NCBI GenBank assembly: GCA_947495035.1
Contig: CANLXI010000032.1
Location: forward strand, 1 to 64,000
Direction of reading: 5' to 3'
DNA from: an uncultured Granulosicoccus sp.
Lineage (GTDB): Bacteria; Pseudomonadota; Gammaproteobacteria; Granulosicoccales; Granulosicoccaceae
DNA: 64,000 bases
The notes beneath the pieces were generated by a model that was not told the origin of the DNA, searched no databases, and worked only from the letters and a program-made list of their open reading frames with translations. Below, piece after piece: positions 15,444 to 25,390 of this stretch. The stretch's first letter is position 1; every line of letters begins with the position of its first letter. The position numbers and the translations under genes were made by a program.

Positions 15444-17336
15444 GTGAGTGAACAATACAACGCCTCGTCGATCGAGGTGCTCAGTGGACTCGATCCGGTC
15501 CGCAAACGTCCCGGTATGTATACCGATACGCAGCGCCCCAATCATCTGGCGCAGGAAGTCATCGATAACAGCGTGGATGAAGCTCTGGCAGGTCACGCCA
15601 GCGACATTCGTGTAACCCTGTTCAAGGATGGTTCGCTGGAGGTCATCGATGATGGCCGAGGCATGCCTGTGGACATGCACCCGAAGCTCAAGAAACCGGG
15701 TGTGGAAGTCATCCTGACAACCTTGCATGCCGGCGGCAAGTTTTCCAATGACAATTACCGCTTCTCCGGTGGTTTGCACGGGGTAGGGGTGTCAGTGGTC
15801 AATGCATTGTCGAAGAAGCTCGAGATCTCGATCCGTCGATCGGGCAAGGAGTACCTGGCGACCTTCAAGGACGGTGAAGTCGATGACAAGCTCAAGACGA
15901 TCGGCACGGTAGGTCAGCGCAATACCGGTACACGGATACGCTTCTGGCCGGACAAGAAGTATTTCGATTCGGAGAAGATGTCGCTCAGCCGGCTGCGCCA
16001 TCTGCTGCGCGCCAAGGCAGTGCTGTGTCCGCGATTGCGGGTTCGCTTGCACGATGAAGCCAGTGGCGAGAAGGATGAATGGTTCTATGAAGACGGTCTG
16101 GTCGACTACCTGAACAGTGCCGTCGAAGGATTCGAACGGCTGCCCGAGCAGCCTCTGTCGGCCAGCATGAGCTCGAGTACCGAAACTGCCGACTGGGCCG
16201 TCGTCTGGTTGCCCGAAGGTGGCGAAGGCGTGCATGAAAGCTATGTCAATCTGGTGCCGACGGCACAGGGCGGTACCCATGTGAACGGGCTGCGTACCGG
16301 CCTGACGGATGCGATCCGCGAATTTGCGGATATCCGCAATCTGCTGCCGCGCGGTGTGAAGATTGCCCCCGAGGATGTCTGGGACAAGGTCAGTTATGTA
16401 CTGTCGGTCAAGCTCGAGGATCCGCAGTTCTCCGGTCAGACCAAGGAACGATTGTCCTCCCGGGAATGTGTGGTCTTCATTTCCGGTGTGGTCAAGGATC
16501 ACACGGCGCAATGGTTGAACCAGCACGCCGAAACCGGTGATCAGATTGCCCAGCTGGCGATTGCCAGTGCACAGGCGCGTGCCCGTTCAGGCAAGAAGGT
16601 GGTGCGCAAGAAGCTCACCAGTGGGCCGGCGCTGCCGGGCAAGCTGGCCGACTGTTCGTCGACCGATCTCGCCCTGACCGAACTGTTTCTGGTTGAGGGA
16701 GACTCTGCCGGTGGTTCCGCCAAGCAGGCCCGTGACCGTACCTTTCAGGCCATCATGCCGCTGCGGGGCAAGATCCTCAATACCTGGGAAGCCGACATCG
16801 ACCAGATTCTGGGATCGCAGGAAGTGCATGACATTTCCGTGGCAATCGGTATGGATCCGGGAAGCGATGACCTGTCGAAACTGCGTTACGGCAAGATCTG
16901 CATCCTGGCCGATGCCGACAGTGATGGTGCCCACATTGCCACCTTGCTCTGTGCCTTGTTCGTCAGACACTTTCGCGCGCTGGTGCAACAGGGCCATGTC
17001 TACGTGGCCATGCCGCCACTGTTTCGTATCGACGTCGGCAAGGCCGTGTTCTACGCCGTTGATGACGATGAGCGCATTGGTGTCATGGCACGCATCGAGG
17101 CAGAAAAACTCAAGGGCAAGGTCAGCGTTACCCGCTTCAAGGGGTTGGGCGAGATGAATCCGATGCAGCTGCGTGAAACCTCGGTGGCACCGGATACCCG
17201 TCGCCTGATTCGCCTGACCATCAGTGACGGTGACGATACCAACAAGACGATGGACATGATGCTGGCGAAAAAGCGCGCAAGTGATCGCAAGCGCTGGCTG
17301 GAAAACAAGGGTGATCTGGCCGATGTGCAGATATGA
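15444..17336 (+). CDS. parE: DNA topoisomerase IV subunit B
   Basis: The 630-residue ParE starts at GTG 15444. It shows the GHKL ATPase motifs EVIDNSVDEAL, DDGRGMPVD and GGLHGVGVSVVNALS. It then has the transducer domain and the TOPRIM motifs LFLVEGDSAGGSAKQARDR and DADSDGAHIATLL. The C-terminus has FKGLGEMNP, as in type IIA enzymes. Length near 630 and HAGGKFSNDNYRFSGGLHG separate ParE from the ~800-residue GyrB. With ParC (not in the window) it decatenates daughter chromosomes. The stop overlaps the next gene by 4 bp. Confidence 0.96.
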   Translation: MSEQYNASSIEVLSGLDPVRKRPGMYTDTQRPNHLAQEVIDNSVDEALAGHASDIRVTLFKDGSLEVIDDGRGMPVDMHPKLKKPGVEVILTTLHAGGKFSNDNYRFSGGLHGVGVSVVNALSKKLEISIRRSGKEYLATFKDGEVDDKLKTIGTVGQRNTGTRIRFWPDKKYFDSEKMSLSRLRHLLRAKAVLCPRLRVRLHDEASGEKDEWFYEDGLVDYLNSAVEGFERLPEQPLSASMSSSTETADWAVVWLPEGGEGVHESYVNLVPTAQGGTHVNGLRTGLTDAIREFADIRNLLPRGVKIAPEDVWDKVSYVLSVKLEDPQFSGQTKERLSSRECVVFISGVVKDHTAQWLNQHAETGDQIAQLAIASAQARARSGKKVVRKKLTSGPALPGKLADCSSTDLALTELFLVEGDSAGGSAKQARDRTFQAIMPLRGKILNTWEADIDQILGSQEVHDISVAIGMDPGSDDLSKLRYGKICILADADSDGAHIATLLCALFVRHFRALVQQGHVYVAMPPLFRIDVGKAVFYAVDDDERIGVMARIEAEKLKGKVSVTRFKGLGEMNPMQLRETSVAPDTRRLIRLTISDGDDTNKTMDMMLAKKRASDRKRWLENKGDLADVQI

Positions 17337-18385
17337 GTGCCAGCCCCATCGTGCGCAATGGTCTCGAATTTCCGTTCGACAGCTCGCCGGAACCGCATGA
17401 AAGTCGTCTGATCTGCGAGAGCATCCGGTGGCAGCGTTTGCCTTTGCCCTTTGCGCTGGATCATGTCAATTGCTGGTTGCTTGGCGAGCCGGGCAAGCAG
17501 GTGCTGGTGGACACCGGTGTCGACCTGCCCGGCAGTCGCGAGCAGTGGCAGTTGCACTTCGGCCAGGCGGGTGATTCGATTGCGAGTCCGCCCGAGAGCC
17601 TGCTTGTGACGCATTTCCATCCGGATCACAGCGGTCTGGCCGGCTGGTTCGCCAAGGCTGGCAGCCGTCTGTATGGCAGTGCCGTGGAAGTCGGCTTGTC
17701 ACGCATGCTGTGCAACATCGATGATGAGCACTATGGCGATTTCTACGCTGACTGGTATGCGTCCAATGGTCTGGATGCTGCTCGGGTGGAGGCTGTTCGG
17801 CGCAATGCGAATACCTATCGACGGATCGTGCATCAGCCACCGGAAGACGCCGCATGGACCTTTCTGCGCGACTCGCAATCCGTGGAGCTGGGAGGCGAGC
17901 ACTACGCGGTGATGATCGGCCGGGGCCATGCGCCGGACATGCTGATGCTGTATCGCGAGCGGGATCATGTGCTGATTGCTGCCGACCAGATTCTGCCGAG
18001 CATCTCTCCCAATGTCAGTGTCATGCCGCGCCTGCAGGATCCGAACCCGCTGGAGAGTTTCCTGCAGACGCTGGACAGTCTGAAACGGTTACCGGCAGAT
18101 ACACTGGTGCTGCCGTCTCACGGACTGCCGTTTCGCGGCTTGCATGCTCGAATAGCTGCACTCGAAGCCCACCACCAGGCCCGACTGGACGAGGTCTGGC
18201 AGGCCTGTGCCGAGCCGGCTTCTGCCCACGACCTGTTCGGGGTGCTGTTCCGGCGCGAGCTGGATGCCCAGCAGATGTCATTCGCTCTCGGTGAAAGCCT
18301 GGCCCATCTGCATCATCTGGAGAATGCCGGGCGACTGCAGCGATCACTCGACGATGGTGTGGTACGCTTTCGACAGTCCGGCTGA
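17333..18385 (+). CDS. Metallo-beta-lactamase-fold hydrolase
   Basis: The 350-residue protein has the binuclear-zinc motif THFHPDHSGLAGW (HxHxDH), further metal ligands in GRGHAPDML, the ADQILPSISPNV segment, and LPSHGLPFRG near the end of the fold. Residues from about 270 look like the winged-helix tail often found in LACTB2-like MBL proteins. Its ATG overlaps the parE stop (ATGA), so it is coupled to parE. Substrate is unknown; relatives are thioesterases, nucleases or glyoxalase-like enzymes. Confidence 0.85.
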   Translation: MSASPIVRNGLEFPFDSSPEPHESRLICESIRWQRLPLPFALDHVNCWLLGEPGKQVLVDTGVDLPGSREQWQLHFGQAGDSIASPPESLLVTHFHPDHSGLAGWFAKAGSRLYGSAVEVGLSRMLCNIDDEHYGDFYADWYASNGLDAARVEAVRRNANTYRRIVHQPPEDAAWTFLRDSQSVELGGEHYAVMIGRGHAPDMLMLYRERDHVLIAADQILPSISPNVSVMPRLQDPNPLESFLQTLDSLKRLPADTLVLPSHGLPFRGLHARIAALEAHHQARLDEVWQACAEPASAHDLFGVLFRRELDAQQMSFALGESLAHLHHLENAGRLQRSLDDGVVRFRQSG

Positions 18386-18509
18386 ACCATGCAGTGTGCA
18401 GGGTTTGCAGCCTGCTGACATTCCAGTGCGTCATGGTAAACGTGACTGGACAAGTAGTGCCGATAGCACTTATTATTAGAGAAATTTAGCAGCGGGGAAA
18501 TCTGGCTTG

Positions 18510-18531
18510 GAAAGCAGCTTTCTCCGTTTTT
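18510..18531 (+). terminator. Terminator-like hairpin in the carA leader
   Basis: GAAAGCAGCTTTC (18510-18522) is a short perfect inverted repeat, followed after four bases by TTTTT (18527-18531). It lies 30 bp upstream of the chosen carA start, downstream of an AT-rich stretch (18470-18487) that could hold a promoter. It could be an attenuator or the terminator of the preceding gene. The stem is short, so confidence is low. Confidence 0.35.
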
Positions 18532-18561
18532 GTGTGCGCAACGCTGGAACCTTCATACACC

Positions 18562-19719
18562 GTGTCCCGACCTGCCATCCTAGTACTTGCTGACGGCACC
18601 TGTTTTGACGGAAATGCCATCGGCATTGATGGTCTGTCAGTGGGTGAAGTCGTTTTCAATACCGCCATGACGGGCTATCAGGAAATCCTGACCGACCCCT
18701 CCTATGCGCAGCAGATTGTCACCCTGACTTACCCGCATATCGGCAGCACCGGAACCAATGCGCAGGACATGGAATCGGCTTCGGTCTTCTGCACCGGTCT
18801 GGTCATCCGTGACCTGCCGCGATTGCACAGCAACTTCCGCGCGGATCAGAGTCTGGAGTCCTTTCTGGAGCAGCACCGCGTGGTCGCCATCAGCGATCTG
18901 GACACACGTGCCCTGACCCGACTGCTGCGCGACAAGGGCGCTCAGAATGGCTGCATCCTGGCAGGTCCTGAGCTGGCCAGCGAAGAAGGTCGTGCGCAGG
19001 CGATCGAGAAGGCGCTGGCCGCTGCCCGTGGATTTCCCGGCCTGGCCGGCATGGACCTGGCCAGCGAAGTCAGTTGCAAGGAGCCCTATCAGTGGACGGA
19101 AGGCACCTGGTCGCTGGAACCCGTGGCTGCCGAAGACCTGCCCAGGGCCTTGCCCGGACGGCACATCGTCGCCATGGACTTTGGCGTCAAGCACAACATT
19201 TTGAGACTGTTCATCGACCGGGGCTGCTCGGTCACGGTAGTGCCGGCTACCTGGACTGCGGCGCAGATTCGCGAGCTGAACCCGGATGGTCTCTTCCTGT
19301 CCAACGGACCCGGCGATCCGGAGCCGTGCGATTACGCGATCAACACGATCAGAGAACTGCTGGCGGACAAGCTGCCGACCTTCGGCATCTGCCTGGGTCA
19401 CCAGTTACTGGCTCTGGCATCGGGCGCGCGTTCGATCAAGATGAAATTCGGCCACCACGGTGCCAACCATCCGGTGCTCGACAAGGCCAGTGGTCGCGTC
19501 ATGATCAGCAGCCAGAACCATGGCTTTGCCGTCGATGCAGATTCACTCAACAACACGCTGGCCGTTACACACGTCTCGCTGTTCGACAACTCGCTGCAGG
19601 GTATTCGTCGGCTCGATGTGCCTGCACTGAGCTTTCAGGGTCATCCTGAAGCGAGCCCCGGACCACACGATGTGGTCGAGCTTTTCGACGAATTCCTGAA
19701 GCTGCTACCTGCCGCGTAA
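18562..19719 (+). CDS. carA: Carbamoyl-phosphate synthase small subunit
   Basis: The 385-residue glutamine amidotransferase subunit hydrolyses glutamine and feeds ammonia to CarB. It has the CPSase small-chain domain (residues 1-140, VVFNTAMTGYQEILTDPSY and LTYPHIGSTGTN) and a class I GATase domain with the nucleophile in GICLGHQLLAL and the His/Glu pair in FQGHPEASPGP. GTG 18562 (SRPAILVLADGT) aligns with the start of E. coli CarA. GTG 18532 would add ten residues and cannot be excluded. carB starts 28 bp downstream. Confidence 0.95.
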   Translation: MSRPAILVLADGTCFDGNAIGIDGLSVGEVVFNTAMTGYQEILTDPSYAQQIVTLTYPHIGSTGTNAQDMESASVFCTGLVIRDLPRLHSNFRADQSLESFLEQHRVVAISDLDTRALTRLLRDKGAQNGCILAGPELASEEGRAQAIEKALAAARGFPGLAGMDLASEVSCKEPYQWTEGTWSLEPVAAEDLPRALPGRHIVAMDFGVKHNILRLFIDRGCSVTVVPATWTAAQIRELNPDGLFLSNGPGDPEPCDYAINTIRELLADKLPTFGICLGHQLLALASGARSIKMKFGHHGANHPVLDKASGRVMISSQNHGFAVDADSLNNTLAVTHVSLFDNSLQGIRRLDVPALSFQGHPEASPGPHDVVELFDEFLKLLPAA

Positions 19720-19747
19720 TGCGGTTCTTCGACTAACGGTCTCTACC

Positions 19748-22700
19748 ATGCCAAAACGCACGGACATCAAAAGCGTCCTGATCATCGGCGCAGGTCCCAT
19801 TGTCATCGGACAGGCCTGCGAATTCGACTATTCCGGAGCACAGGCCTGCAAGGCCCTGCGCGAGGAGGGATATCGGGTCATCCTGGTCAACTCCAATCCG
19901 GCCACCATCATGACGGATCCGTCGATGGCCGATGCCATCTACATCGAGCCGATCGACTGGCGTGTCGTTCGTACCATCATCGAGCGCGAAAAGCCGGATG
20001 CGCTGCTGCCGACCATGGGTGGGCAGACGGCTCTGAACTGCGCGCTCGATCTGGCTCGAGAAGGTGTGCTGGAGGAATTCGGCGTCGAGATGATCGGTGC
20101 ACGTCCCGAAGCCATCGACATGGCCGAGGATCGCGACAAGTTCCGCCAGGCGATGACGGAAATCGGTTTGAGCACGCCCAAGGCGGCCATTGCCCATACC
20201 CTGGAAGAAGCCTGGGAAGGCCAGGCGGAGATCGGCTTCCCCTGCATCATACGGCCGTCATTCACCATGGGTGGCAGCGGCGGTGGCATTGCCTACAACC
20301 GTGAAGAATTCGAAGCCATCATCACCCGCGGTCTGGATCTGTCCCGTACCACCGAAGTACTGCTGGAAGAGTCGGTACTGGGCTGGAAGGAATACGAGAT
20401 GGAAGTGGTGCGTGACAATGCCGACAACGTCATCATTGTCTGCTCCATCGAGAATCTGGACCCCATGGGCATCCACACCGGCGACTCGATCACGGTGGCG
20501 CCGGCACAGACGTTGACGGACAAGGAATACCAGATCATGCGTGACGCGTCCTGTGCAGTGCTGCGCAAGATCGGCGTGGACACGGGTGGGTCCAATGTAC
20601 AGTTCGCGATCAATCCCGATACAGGGGCGATGATCATCATCGAGATGAATCCGCGTGTGTCACGCTCCTCGGCGCTGGCCTCCAAGGCGACCGGTTTTCC
20701 GATTGCCAGAGTCGCTGCCAAGCTGGCCGTGGGATTCACCCTGAACGAGCTGCGCAATGAAATCACCGGTGGGGCCACGCCTGCATCGTTTGAGCCCAGC
20801 ATCGATTACGTTGTCACCAAGATTCCTCGGTTCACCTTCGAGAAATTCCCGACGGCCGACAATCGTCTGACCACACAGATGAAATCGGTCGGTGAGGTCA
20901 TGGCCATCGGTCGAACTTTCAAGGAGTCCTTCCAGAAAGCGCTGCGTGGTCTGGAAATCGATGTCAACGGGCTTGATGAAATTCTTCCGGCGGACCTGTC
21001 CGCCGACGAGCGCGCCGCCACCATCGATGGCGAAATGCGCCAGACTCGTGAGCATCGTCTGTGGTTTGTCGGGGAAGCCTTTCGTCATGGACAGAGCATC
21101 GATGATGTCTTCAATGCCACGGCCATTGATCGCTGGTTCCTGTGTCAGATCAAGGAAATCATCGATGCCGAGCTGGCCCTGCAAGGCAGCGATCTGCAAA
21201 GTCTGGACGCTGGCGATGTGCGTCAGCTCAAGCGTGACGGATTCAGTGATGCCAGACTGGCGAAGCTGCTGAATGTCACTGAGCAGGCGTTTCGCGAGCA
21301 TCGCAAGTCGCTGAACATCAACCCGGTCTACAAGCGGGTGGATTCCTGTGCAGCGGAGTTTGCCAGCAATACCGCCTACATGTATTCCACCTACGAGCAA
21401 TTCTGCGAATCCGAGCCTTCGGACAAGAAGAAGATCATGGTGCTTGGTGGTGGGCCGAACCGGATCGGGCAGGGCATCGAATTCGATTACTGCTGTGTAC
21501 ATGCCGCTCTGGCCTTGCGAGACGATGGGTTCGAGACCATCATGGTCAACTGCAACCCGGAGACGGTGTCGACCGATTTCGATACATCCGACCGCTTGTA
21601 CTTCGAGCCGTTGACACTGGAAGACGTACTGGCTGTCATCGACGTCGAGAAGCCGTTGGGTGTCATCGTTCAGTATGGTGGTCAGACTCCCTTGAAGCTG
21701 GCACGTGATCTGTTGGCGGCGGGCGCGCCAATCATCGGCACGTCACCCGATTCCATCGATCTGGCCGAAGATCGGGAGCGTTTCCAGCAATTGATCGAGA
21801 ACCTGGGGCTCAAGCAGCCTCCCAATCGCACGGCGCGAACGCAGGAAGATGCGCTGCGACTGGCCGATGAAATCGGATACCCTCTGGTGGTCAGGCCCAG
21901 CTACGTTCTGGGCGGACGTGCCATGGAAATCGTGCGCGAATCGGCCGAGCTGTCACGCTACATGACCGAGGCGGTCAATGTCTCCAACGATTCGCCCGTG
22001 CTGCTGGATCGCTTCCTCAATGATGCCGTCGAAGTGGATGTCGATGCGATCTGCGATGGCGAGAACGTGGTTATCGGTGGAATCATGGAGCACATCGAAG
22101 AGGCAGGCATCCATTCCGGGGATTCGGCCTGTTCCCTGCCACCGTTCACACTCTCGGAAGAGCGTTGCGCCGAATTGTCCGAACAGGTCAGTCAGATGGC
22201 CAAGGCACTGGGTGTTGTCGGCCTGATGAATACTCAGTTCGCGATACAGGGCGATACGGTCTATGTGCTGGAGGTCAATCCACGGGCTTCGCGGACCGTG
22301 CCGTTCGTCTCGAAGGCAACCGGAGTGCCCCTGGCGAAGGTGGCTGCTCGTTGCATGGCTGGCATGAGTCTGGCGTCACAGGGCATGCTCGAGCTGCCGG
22401 TACCCAGCCATTTCAGTGTGAAGGAATCGGTGTTTCCGTTTGCCAAGTTTCCTGGCGTGGACACCTTGCTCGGACCGGAAATGAAGTCTACCGGTGAAGT
22501 CATGGGGACGGGACGTACGTTTGGCGAGGCTTTCTTCAAGGCATCTCTGGGCGCTTCGTCCGAACTGCCGCAGTCAGGTCTGGCCTTCATCAGTGTACGC
22601 GATCAGGACAAGCAGAGAGTGATCGAGGTTGCTCGCAGCCTGACGGATGCCGGTTTCACACTGATGGCCACCGATGGTACCCAGAAGGTGATCAGCGAAG

Positions 22701-22972
22701 CGGGTATCGACTGCGTGCGCATCAACAAGCTGCAGCAGGGGCAACCGCACATTCTCGACGAGATCAAGAATGATGCCGTCAGCCTGATCATCAACACCAC
22801 TGATGGTCGTCAGGCCATCACCGATTCCTACTACATTCGCCAACAGGCCCTGGCACGCAAGATCCCGTATACGACTACATTGTCCGGCGCCATTGCCATT
22901 TGCGCGGCTCTGTCGCACAGCGCCAGCGGTCCTGTCTACCGGCTCAGCGACATTCATTCGGAGCAAGCATGA
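19748..22972 (+). CDS. carB: Carbamoyl-phosphate synthase large subunit
   Basis: The 1074-residue CarB makes carbamoyl phosphate from bicarbonate, ammonia and two ATP, for pyrimidine and arginine synthesis. It consists of two homologous ATP-grasp halves: the first opens with VLIIGAGPIVIGQACEFDYSG, the second with MVLGGGPNRIGQGIEFDY. Each has its own IEMNPR or LEVNPR motif. An oligomerisation region lies between them, and a C-terminal MGS-like allosteric domain starts near residue 935. Length matches the family. The stop overlaps greA as ATGA. Confidence 0.98.
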   Translation: MPKRTDIKSVLIIGAGPIVIGQACEFDYSGAQACKALREEGYRVILVNSNPATIMTDPSMADAIYIEPIDWRVVRTIIEREKPDALLPTMGGQTALNCALDLAREGVLEEFGVEMIGARPEAIDMAEDRDKFRQAMTEIGLSTPKAAIAHTLEEAWEGQAEIGFPCIIRPSFTMGGSGGGIAYNREEFEAIITRGLDLSRTTEVLLEESVLGWKEYEMEVVRDNADNVIIVCSIENLDPMGIHTGDSITVAPAQTLTDKEYQIMRDASCAVLRKIGVDTGGSNVQFAINPDTGAMIIIEMNPRVSRSSALASKATGFPIARVAAKLAVGFTLNELRNEITGGATPASFEPSIDYVVTKIPRFTFEKFPTADNRLTTQMKSVGEVMAIGRTFKESFQKALRGLEIDVNGLDEILPADLSADERAATIDGEMRQTREHRLWFVGEAFRHGQSIDDVFNATAIDRWFLCQIKEIIDAELALQGSDLQSLDAGDVRQLKRDGFSDARLAKLLNVTEQAFREHRKSLNINPVYKRVDSCAAEFASNTAYMYSTYEQFCESEPSDKKKIMVLGGGPNRIGQGIEFDYCCVHAALALRDDGFETIMVNCNPETVSTDFDTSDRLYFEPLTLEDVLAVIDVEKPLGVIVQYGGQTPLKLARDLLAAGAPIIGTSPDSIDLAEDRERFQQLIENLGLKQPPNRTARTQEDALRLADEIGYPLVVRPSYVLGGRAMEIVRESAELSRYMTEAVNVSNDSPVLLDRFLNDAVEVDVDAICDGENVVIGGIMEHIEEAGIHSGDSACSLPPFTLSEERCAELSEQVSQMAKALGVVGLMNTQFAIQGDTVYVLEVNPRASRTVPFVSKATGVPLAKVAARCMAGMSLASQGMLELPVPSHFSVKESVFPFAKFPGVDTLLGPEMKSTGEVMGTGRTFGEAFFKASLGASSELPQSGLAFISVRDQDKQRVIEVARSLTDAGFTLMATDGTQKVISEAGIDCVRINKLQQGQPHILDEIKNDAVSLIINTTDGRQAITDSYYIRQQALARKIPYTTTLSGAIAICAALSHSASGPVYRLSDIHSEQA

Positions 22973-23445
22973 ACAAGGTACCCATGACCAAGCGCGGCGA
23001 AACGCTGCTGCGCGAAGAACTGGCTGATTTGAAAGGTGTGCAACGACCTCGCGTCATTCAGGCCATTGCCGATGCACGTGAACACGGTGACCTGAAGGAG
23101 AACGCCGAGTACCACGCGGCACGCGAACAGCAGAGCTTCATCGAAGGCCGGGTGAAGGAAATCGAAGCCAAGCTGTCCACTGCCCAAGTCATCGATGTCA
23201 CGACATTGCCCAAGTCCGGCAAGGTGGTGTTCGGTACCACCGTGAAATTGCTGGACCTGGATACGGATGAGGAAATCACCTATCAGATCGTGGGTGATGA
23301 TGAAGCCGATCTGAAGGCACGTCGCATCAGCGTGGCTTCGCCGGTTGCCAAGGCACTGATCGGCAAGGAAGAGGGCGACGAGGTTGCAGTGACAACTCCG
23401 AAGGGGATCCGGGAATACGAGATTCTCGAAGTCAGCTACATCTGA
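22969..23445 (+). CDS. greA: Transcription elongation factor GreA
   Basis: The 158-residue GreA rescues backtracked RNA polymerase by stimulating transcript cleavage. The N-terminal coiled coil reads PMTKRGETLLREELADLK and carries the acidic-tip motif HGDLKENAEYHAAREQQ. The C-terminal FKBP-like domain ends GIREYEILEVSYI. ATG 22969 is chosen because it gives the conserved N-terminus and overlaps the carB stop by 4 bp. Placement after carAB is common in gammaproteobacteria. Confidence 0.96.
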   Translation: MNKVPMTKRGETLLREELADLKGVQRPRVIQAIADAREHGDLKENAEYHAAREQQSFIEGRVKEIEAKLSTAQVIDVTTLPKSGKVVFGTTVKLLDLDTDEEITYQIVGDDEADLKARRISVASPVAKALIGKEEGDEVAVTTPKGIREYEILEVSYI

Positions 23446-23618
23446 TTGCTGACCCGGAAGTGCGGCCCTGTCGACACGTGAGCGTTTGTTCATGAGTAAC
23501 AGGTCGCGCTGTTGTCCGAATTATCTATGTCACAATACAGCGTGTATTTGACAATCTGCGCCATTGCAGATCGGTCGAAGTCGTTCCCTGTAGTAGGCAG
23601 TGAAGTGTGTTGAGCCCT

Positions 23619-24236
23619 ATGATGCCTGATAAAAAGAACCAGTTTGCCTCTCCCAGACGATCCTTCCTCAAGAGCGTGAGTGCGATGGGGCTGGCAGCTG
23701 GCTCAAGTGCCCTGACAGGGACGATCGTGAGCACGGCATTGACGGGACAGGCATTTGCCGCGCCGTTAGCCGAGCTTGACCCCATGGCATCCCGTCGCAT
23801 CCGTTTGGTCAATGCACATACCTGGGAAAAGCTCAATGTCGTGTACTTCACGCATGGCATCTATATCGATGAGAACATCCAGCAGCTCAATCATCTGATG
23901 CGTGACCGTCGCGCCAATGCCTCGATCGACATGGATACGGCTCTGTTCGATCAGCTGCTGCGTGTGCAGATGGCCCTGGGCACCGAGGAGCCTGTCCACG
24001 TCCTGTCCGGCTACCGTACCCCGGAAACCAATGCCAAGCTGCGTCGCCGTTCCCCCGGTGTGGCAAAGTTCAGTCTGCATATGGAAGGACGAGCAGCAGA
24101 TATCTACATTCCCGGTGTGCCCATCGAGAAGCTGCATCAGGCTGCAATGGACATGCAGGCCGGCGGTGTCGGTCTATACAGCAATTCCAACTTCGTTCAT
24201 GTGGACACCGGAAGCGTCCGCCACTGGGGCAGCTGA
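23619..24236 (+). CDS. Tat-exported YcbK/DUF882-type peptidase M15 family protein
   Basis: The 205-residue protein begins with a twin-arginine signal (RRSFLKSVSAMGLAAGS, cleavage near AFA). The mature part is a DUF882/YcbK-like peptidase_M15A fold with SGYRTPETNAKLR, the zinc-site HMEGRAADIYIPG, and the C-terminal FVHVDTGSVRHW, giving His-Asp-His ligands. Relatives hydrolyse peptidoglycan peptides in the periplasm (MepK type). ATG 23619 or 23622 are both possible starts. The gene stands alone, 173 bp after greA. Confidence 0.85.
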   Translation: MMPDKKNQFASPRRSFLKSVSAMGLAAGSSALTGTIVSTALTGQAFAAPLAELDPMASRRIRLVNAHTWEKLNVVYFTHGIYIDENIQQLNHLMRDRRANASIDMDTALFDQLLRVQMALGTEEPVHVLSGYRTPETNAKLRRRSPGVAKFSLHMEGRAADIYIPGVPIEKLHQAAMDMQAGGVGLYSNSNFVHVDTGSVRHWGS

Positions 24237-24416
24237 GCGCGCGCGCCAATCCAGTGTGTAGCAGCCGACATTTCCATTCTGTCGACTGTGATTTGCCACG
24301 CAGCTACAGTCAAATCAGATGCCGGTAGCTCCCCGACTGTCATAGTATTGGCAGCATGTCGTGAAAGGTCAGTACTCTGACGCTTCACGTTGACTGCCTC
24401 AAGTTGGGAGACTGCC

Positions 24417-25106
24417 GTGAAAAACAACAAGAAAATCCTGAACCGGTCGGTTCGCAAGCAGCTGACTGGCTGTGTCCTTTCCGTATTGACCCTGGCGGGT
24501 CTGGCCGGGTCGCTGTCGGTACAGGCGAGTCAGTTCGGACTACGCGTTCTGGATCAGTCCGGTATGGCGGTATCAGGCGCATCGGTCTGTGTCGGTCTGC
24601 CCGGCAATTACAAGCAGTTCGGTTCCAGCTTCACTGACAGCGAAGGCCTTGCCATCATCGACGTGCCGAATGTGCCTCTGGTGGTAACGGTGTCGAAGAC
24701 CCGTTTCAGCGGCTTGCGCATGAGTGAACCGGCGCGTGGCTTCACCATGATCAAGGAAGTGGTTTTGAGTGAAGGTGTGCCGGGGCCTCGCTGTCGCGCG
24801 GGCAGTACCTTTGCCGATGCACCTTCCAGCATCAAGGTGGATCGAGTCGATGTGATCGAAACCGCCGGTGCTACACAGTTGCAACTGGATGTGTCGGGTC
24901 GTCCGAGTCATTACCGGGTGAGTGATCAGTCCGGTTTCCACGATGCCAGCTGGCAGCCCTATGACAGCCGTATCGTGCTACCGCTGTCGCTGGCACGTCA
25001 GGGGCAGATCTTCCTGCAGATGAGGCGCTATGAAGGCAGCTCCGATTCCTGGCTGGAAGCACGCTCGTCAGTCGTTGAAGTTCTGCTGCCGTTGAGTGCG
25101 CATTGA
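24417..25106 (+). CDS. Secreted protein with Ig-like/carboxypeptidase-regulatory-like domain
   Basis: The 229-residue protein starts at GTG 24417, preceded by GGGAG. A Sec signal peptide covers about residues 1-37 (LTGCVLSVLTLAGLAGSLSVQAS). The first mature domain, FGLRVLDQSGMAVSGASVCVGLPGN, resembles the beta-sandwich carboxypeptidase-regulatory-like fold. The second half has a few aromatic strands (SHYRVSDQSGFHD). No catalytic residues are seen. A periplasmic or extracellular role is inferred; family unassigned. Confidence 0.6.
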   Translation: MKNNKKILNRSVRKQLTGCVLSVLTLAGLAGSLSVQASQFGLRVLDQSGMAVSGASVCVGLPGNYKQFGSSFTDSEGLAIIDVPNVPLVVTVSKTRFSGLRMSEPARGFTMIKEVVLSEGVPGPRCRAGSTFADAPSSIKVDRVDVIETAGATQLQLDVSGRPSHYRVSDQSGFHDASWQPYDSRIVLPLSLARQGQIFLQMRRYEGSSDSWLEARSSVVEVLLPLSAH

Positions 25107-25128
25107 GCGTAGATGGCAGAAGGACGAC

Positions 25129-25323
25129 TCAGCGAACGTCCTTGTTGACCGATTCGATCTCTTCCTGACTCAAGGTACGGGCTTCCTCTTCGAGCATGAC
25201 GGGAATACCGTCACGAATGGGGAAGGCCAGCGCAGCCTGACGTGACCACAGTTCGTCATCACGCTTGATGAGTTTGCCCTTGGTGACCGGGCAAACCAGT
25301 ATATCCAGCAGTCTCTTGTCCAT
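25129..25323 (-). CDS. Trm112-family small protein (YcaR-like)
   Basis: The 64-residue protein opens DKRLLDILVCPVTKGKL, the typical N-terminus of the YcaR/Trm112 family, and has FPIRDGIPVMLEEEAR at the end of the fold. The usual second Cys of the first CxxC-like pair is missing, as in many proteobacterial members, so it probably does not bind zinc there. Trm112 proteins act as small partners of methyltransferases; the bacterial partner is not established. It is convergent with the preceding gene. Confidence 0.88.
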   Translation of the reverse strand: MDKRLLDILVCPVTKGKLIKRDDELWSRQAALAFPIRDGIPVMLEEEARTLSQEEIESVNKDVR

Positions 25324-25390
25324 GGCGCGAGTCTAGCGCACTCTGTGACATGTTGGCGCATGAGCCGACAAGATCACAGGCATTGTCCGC

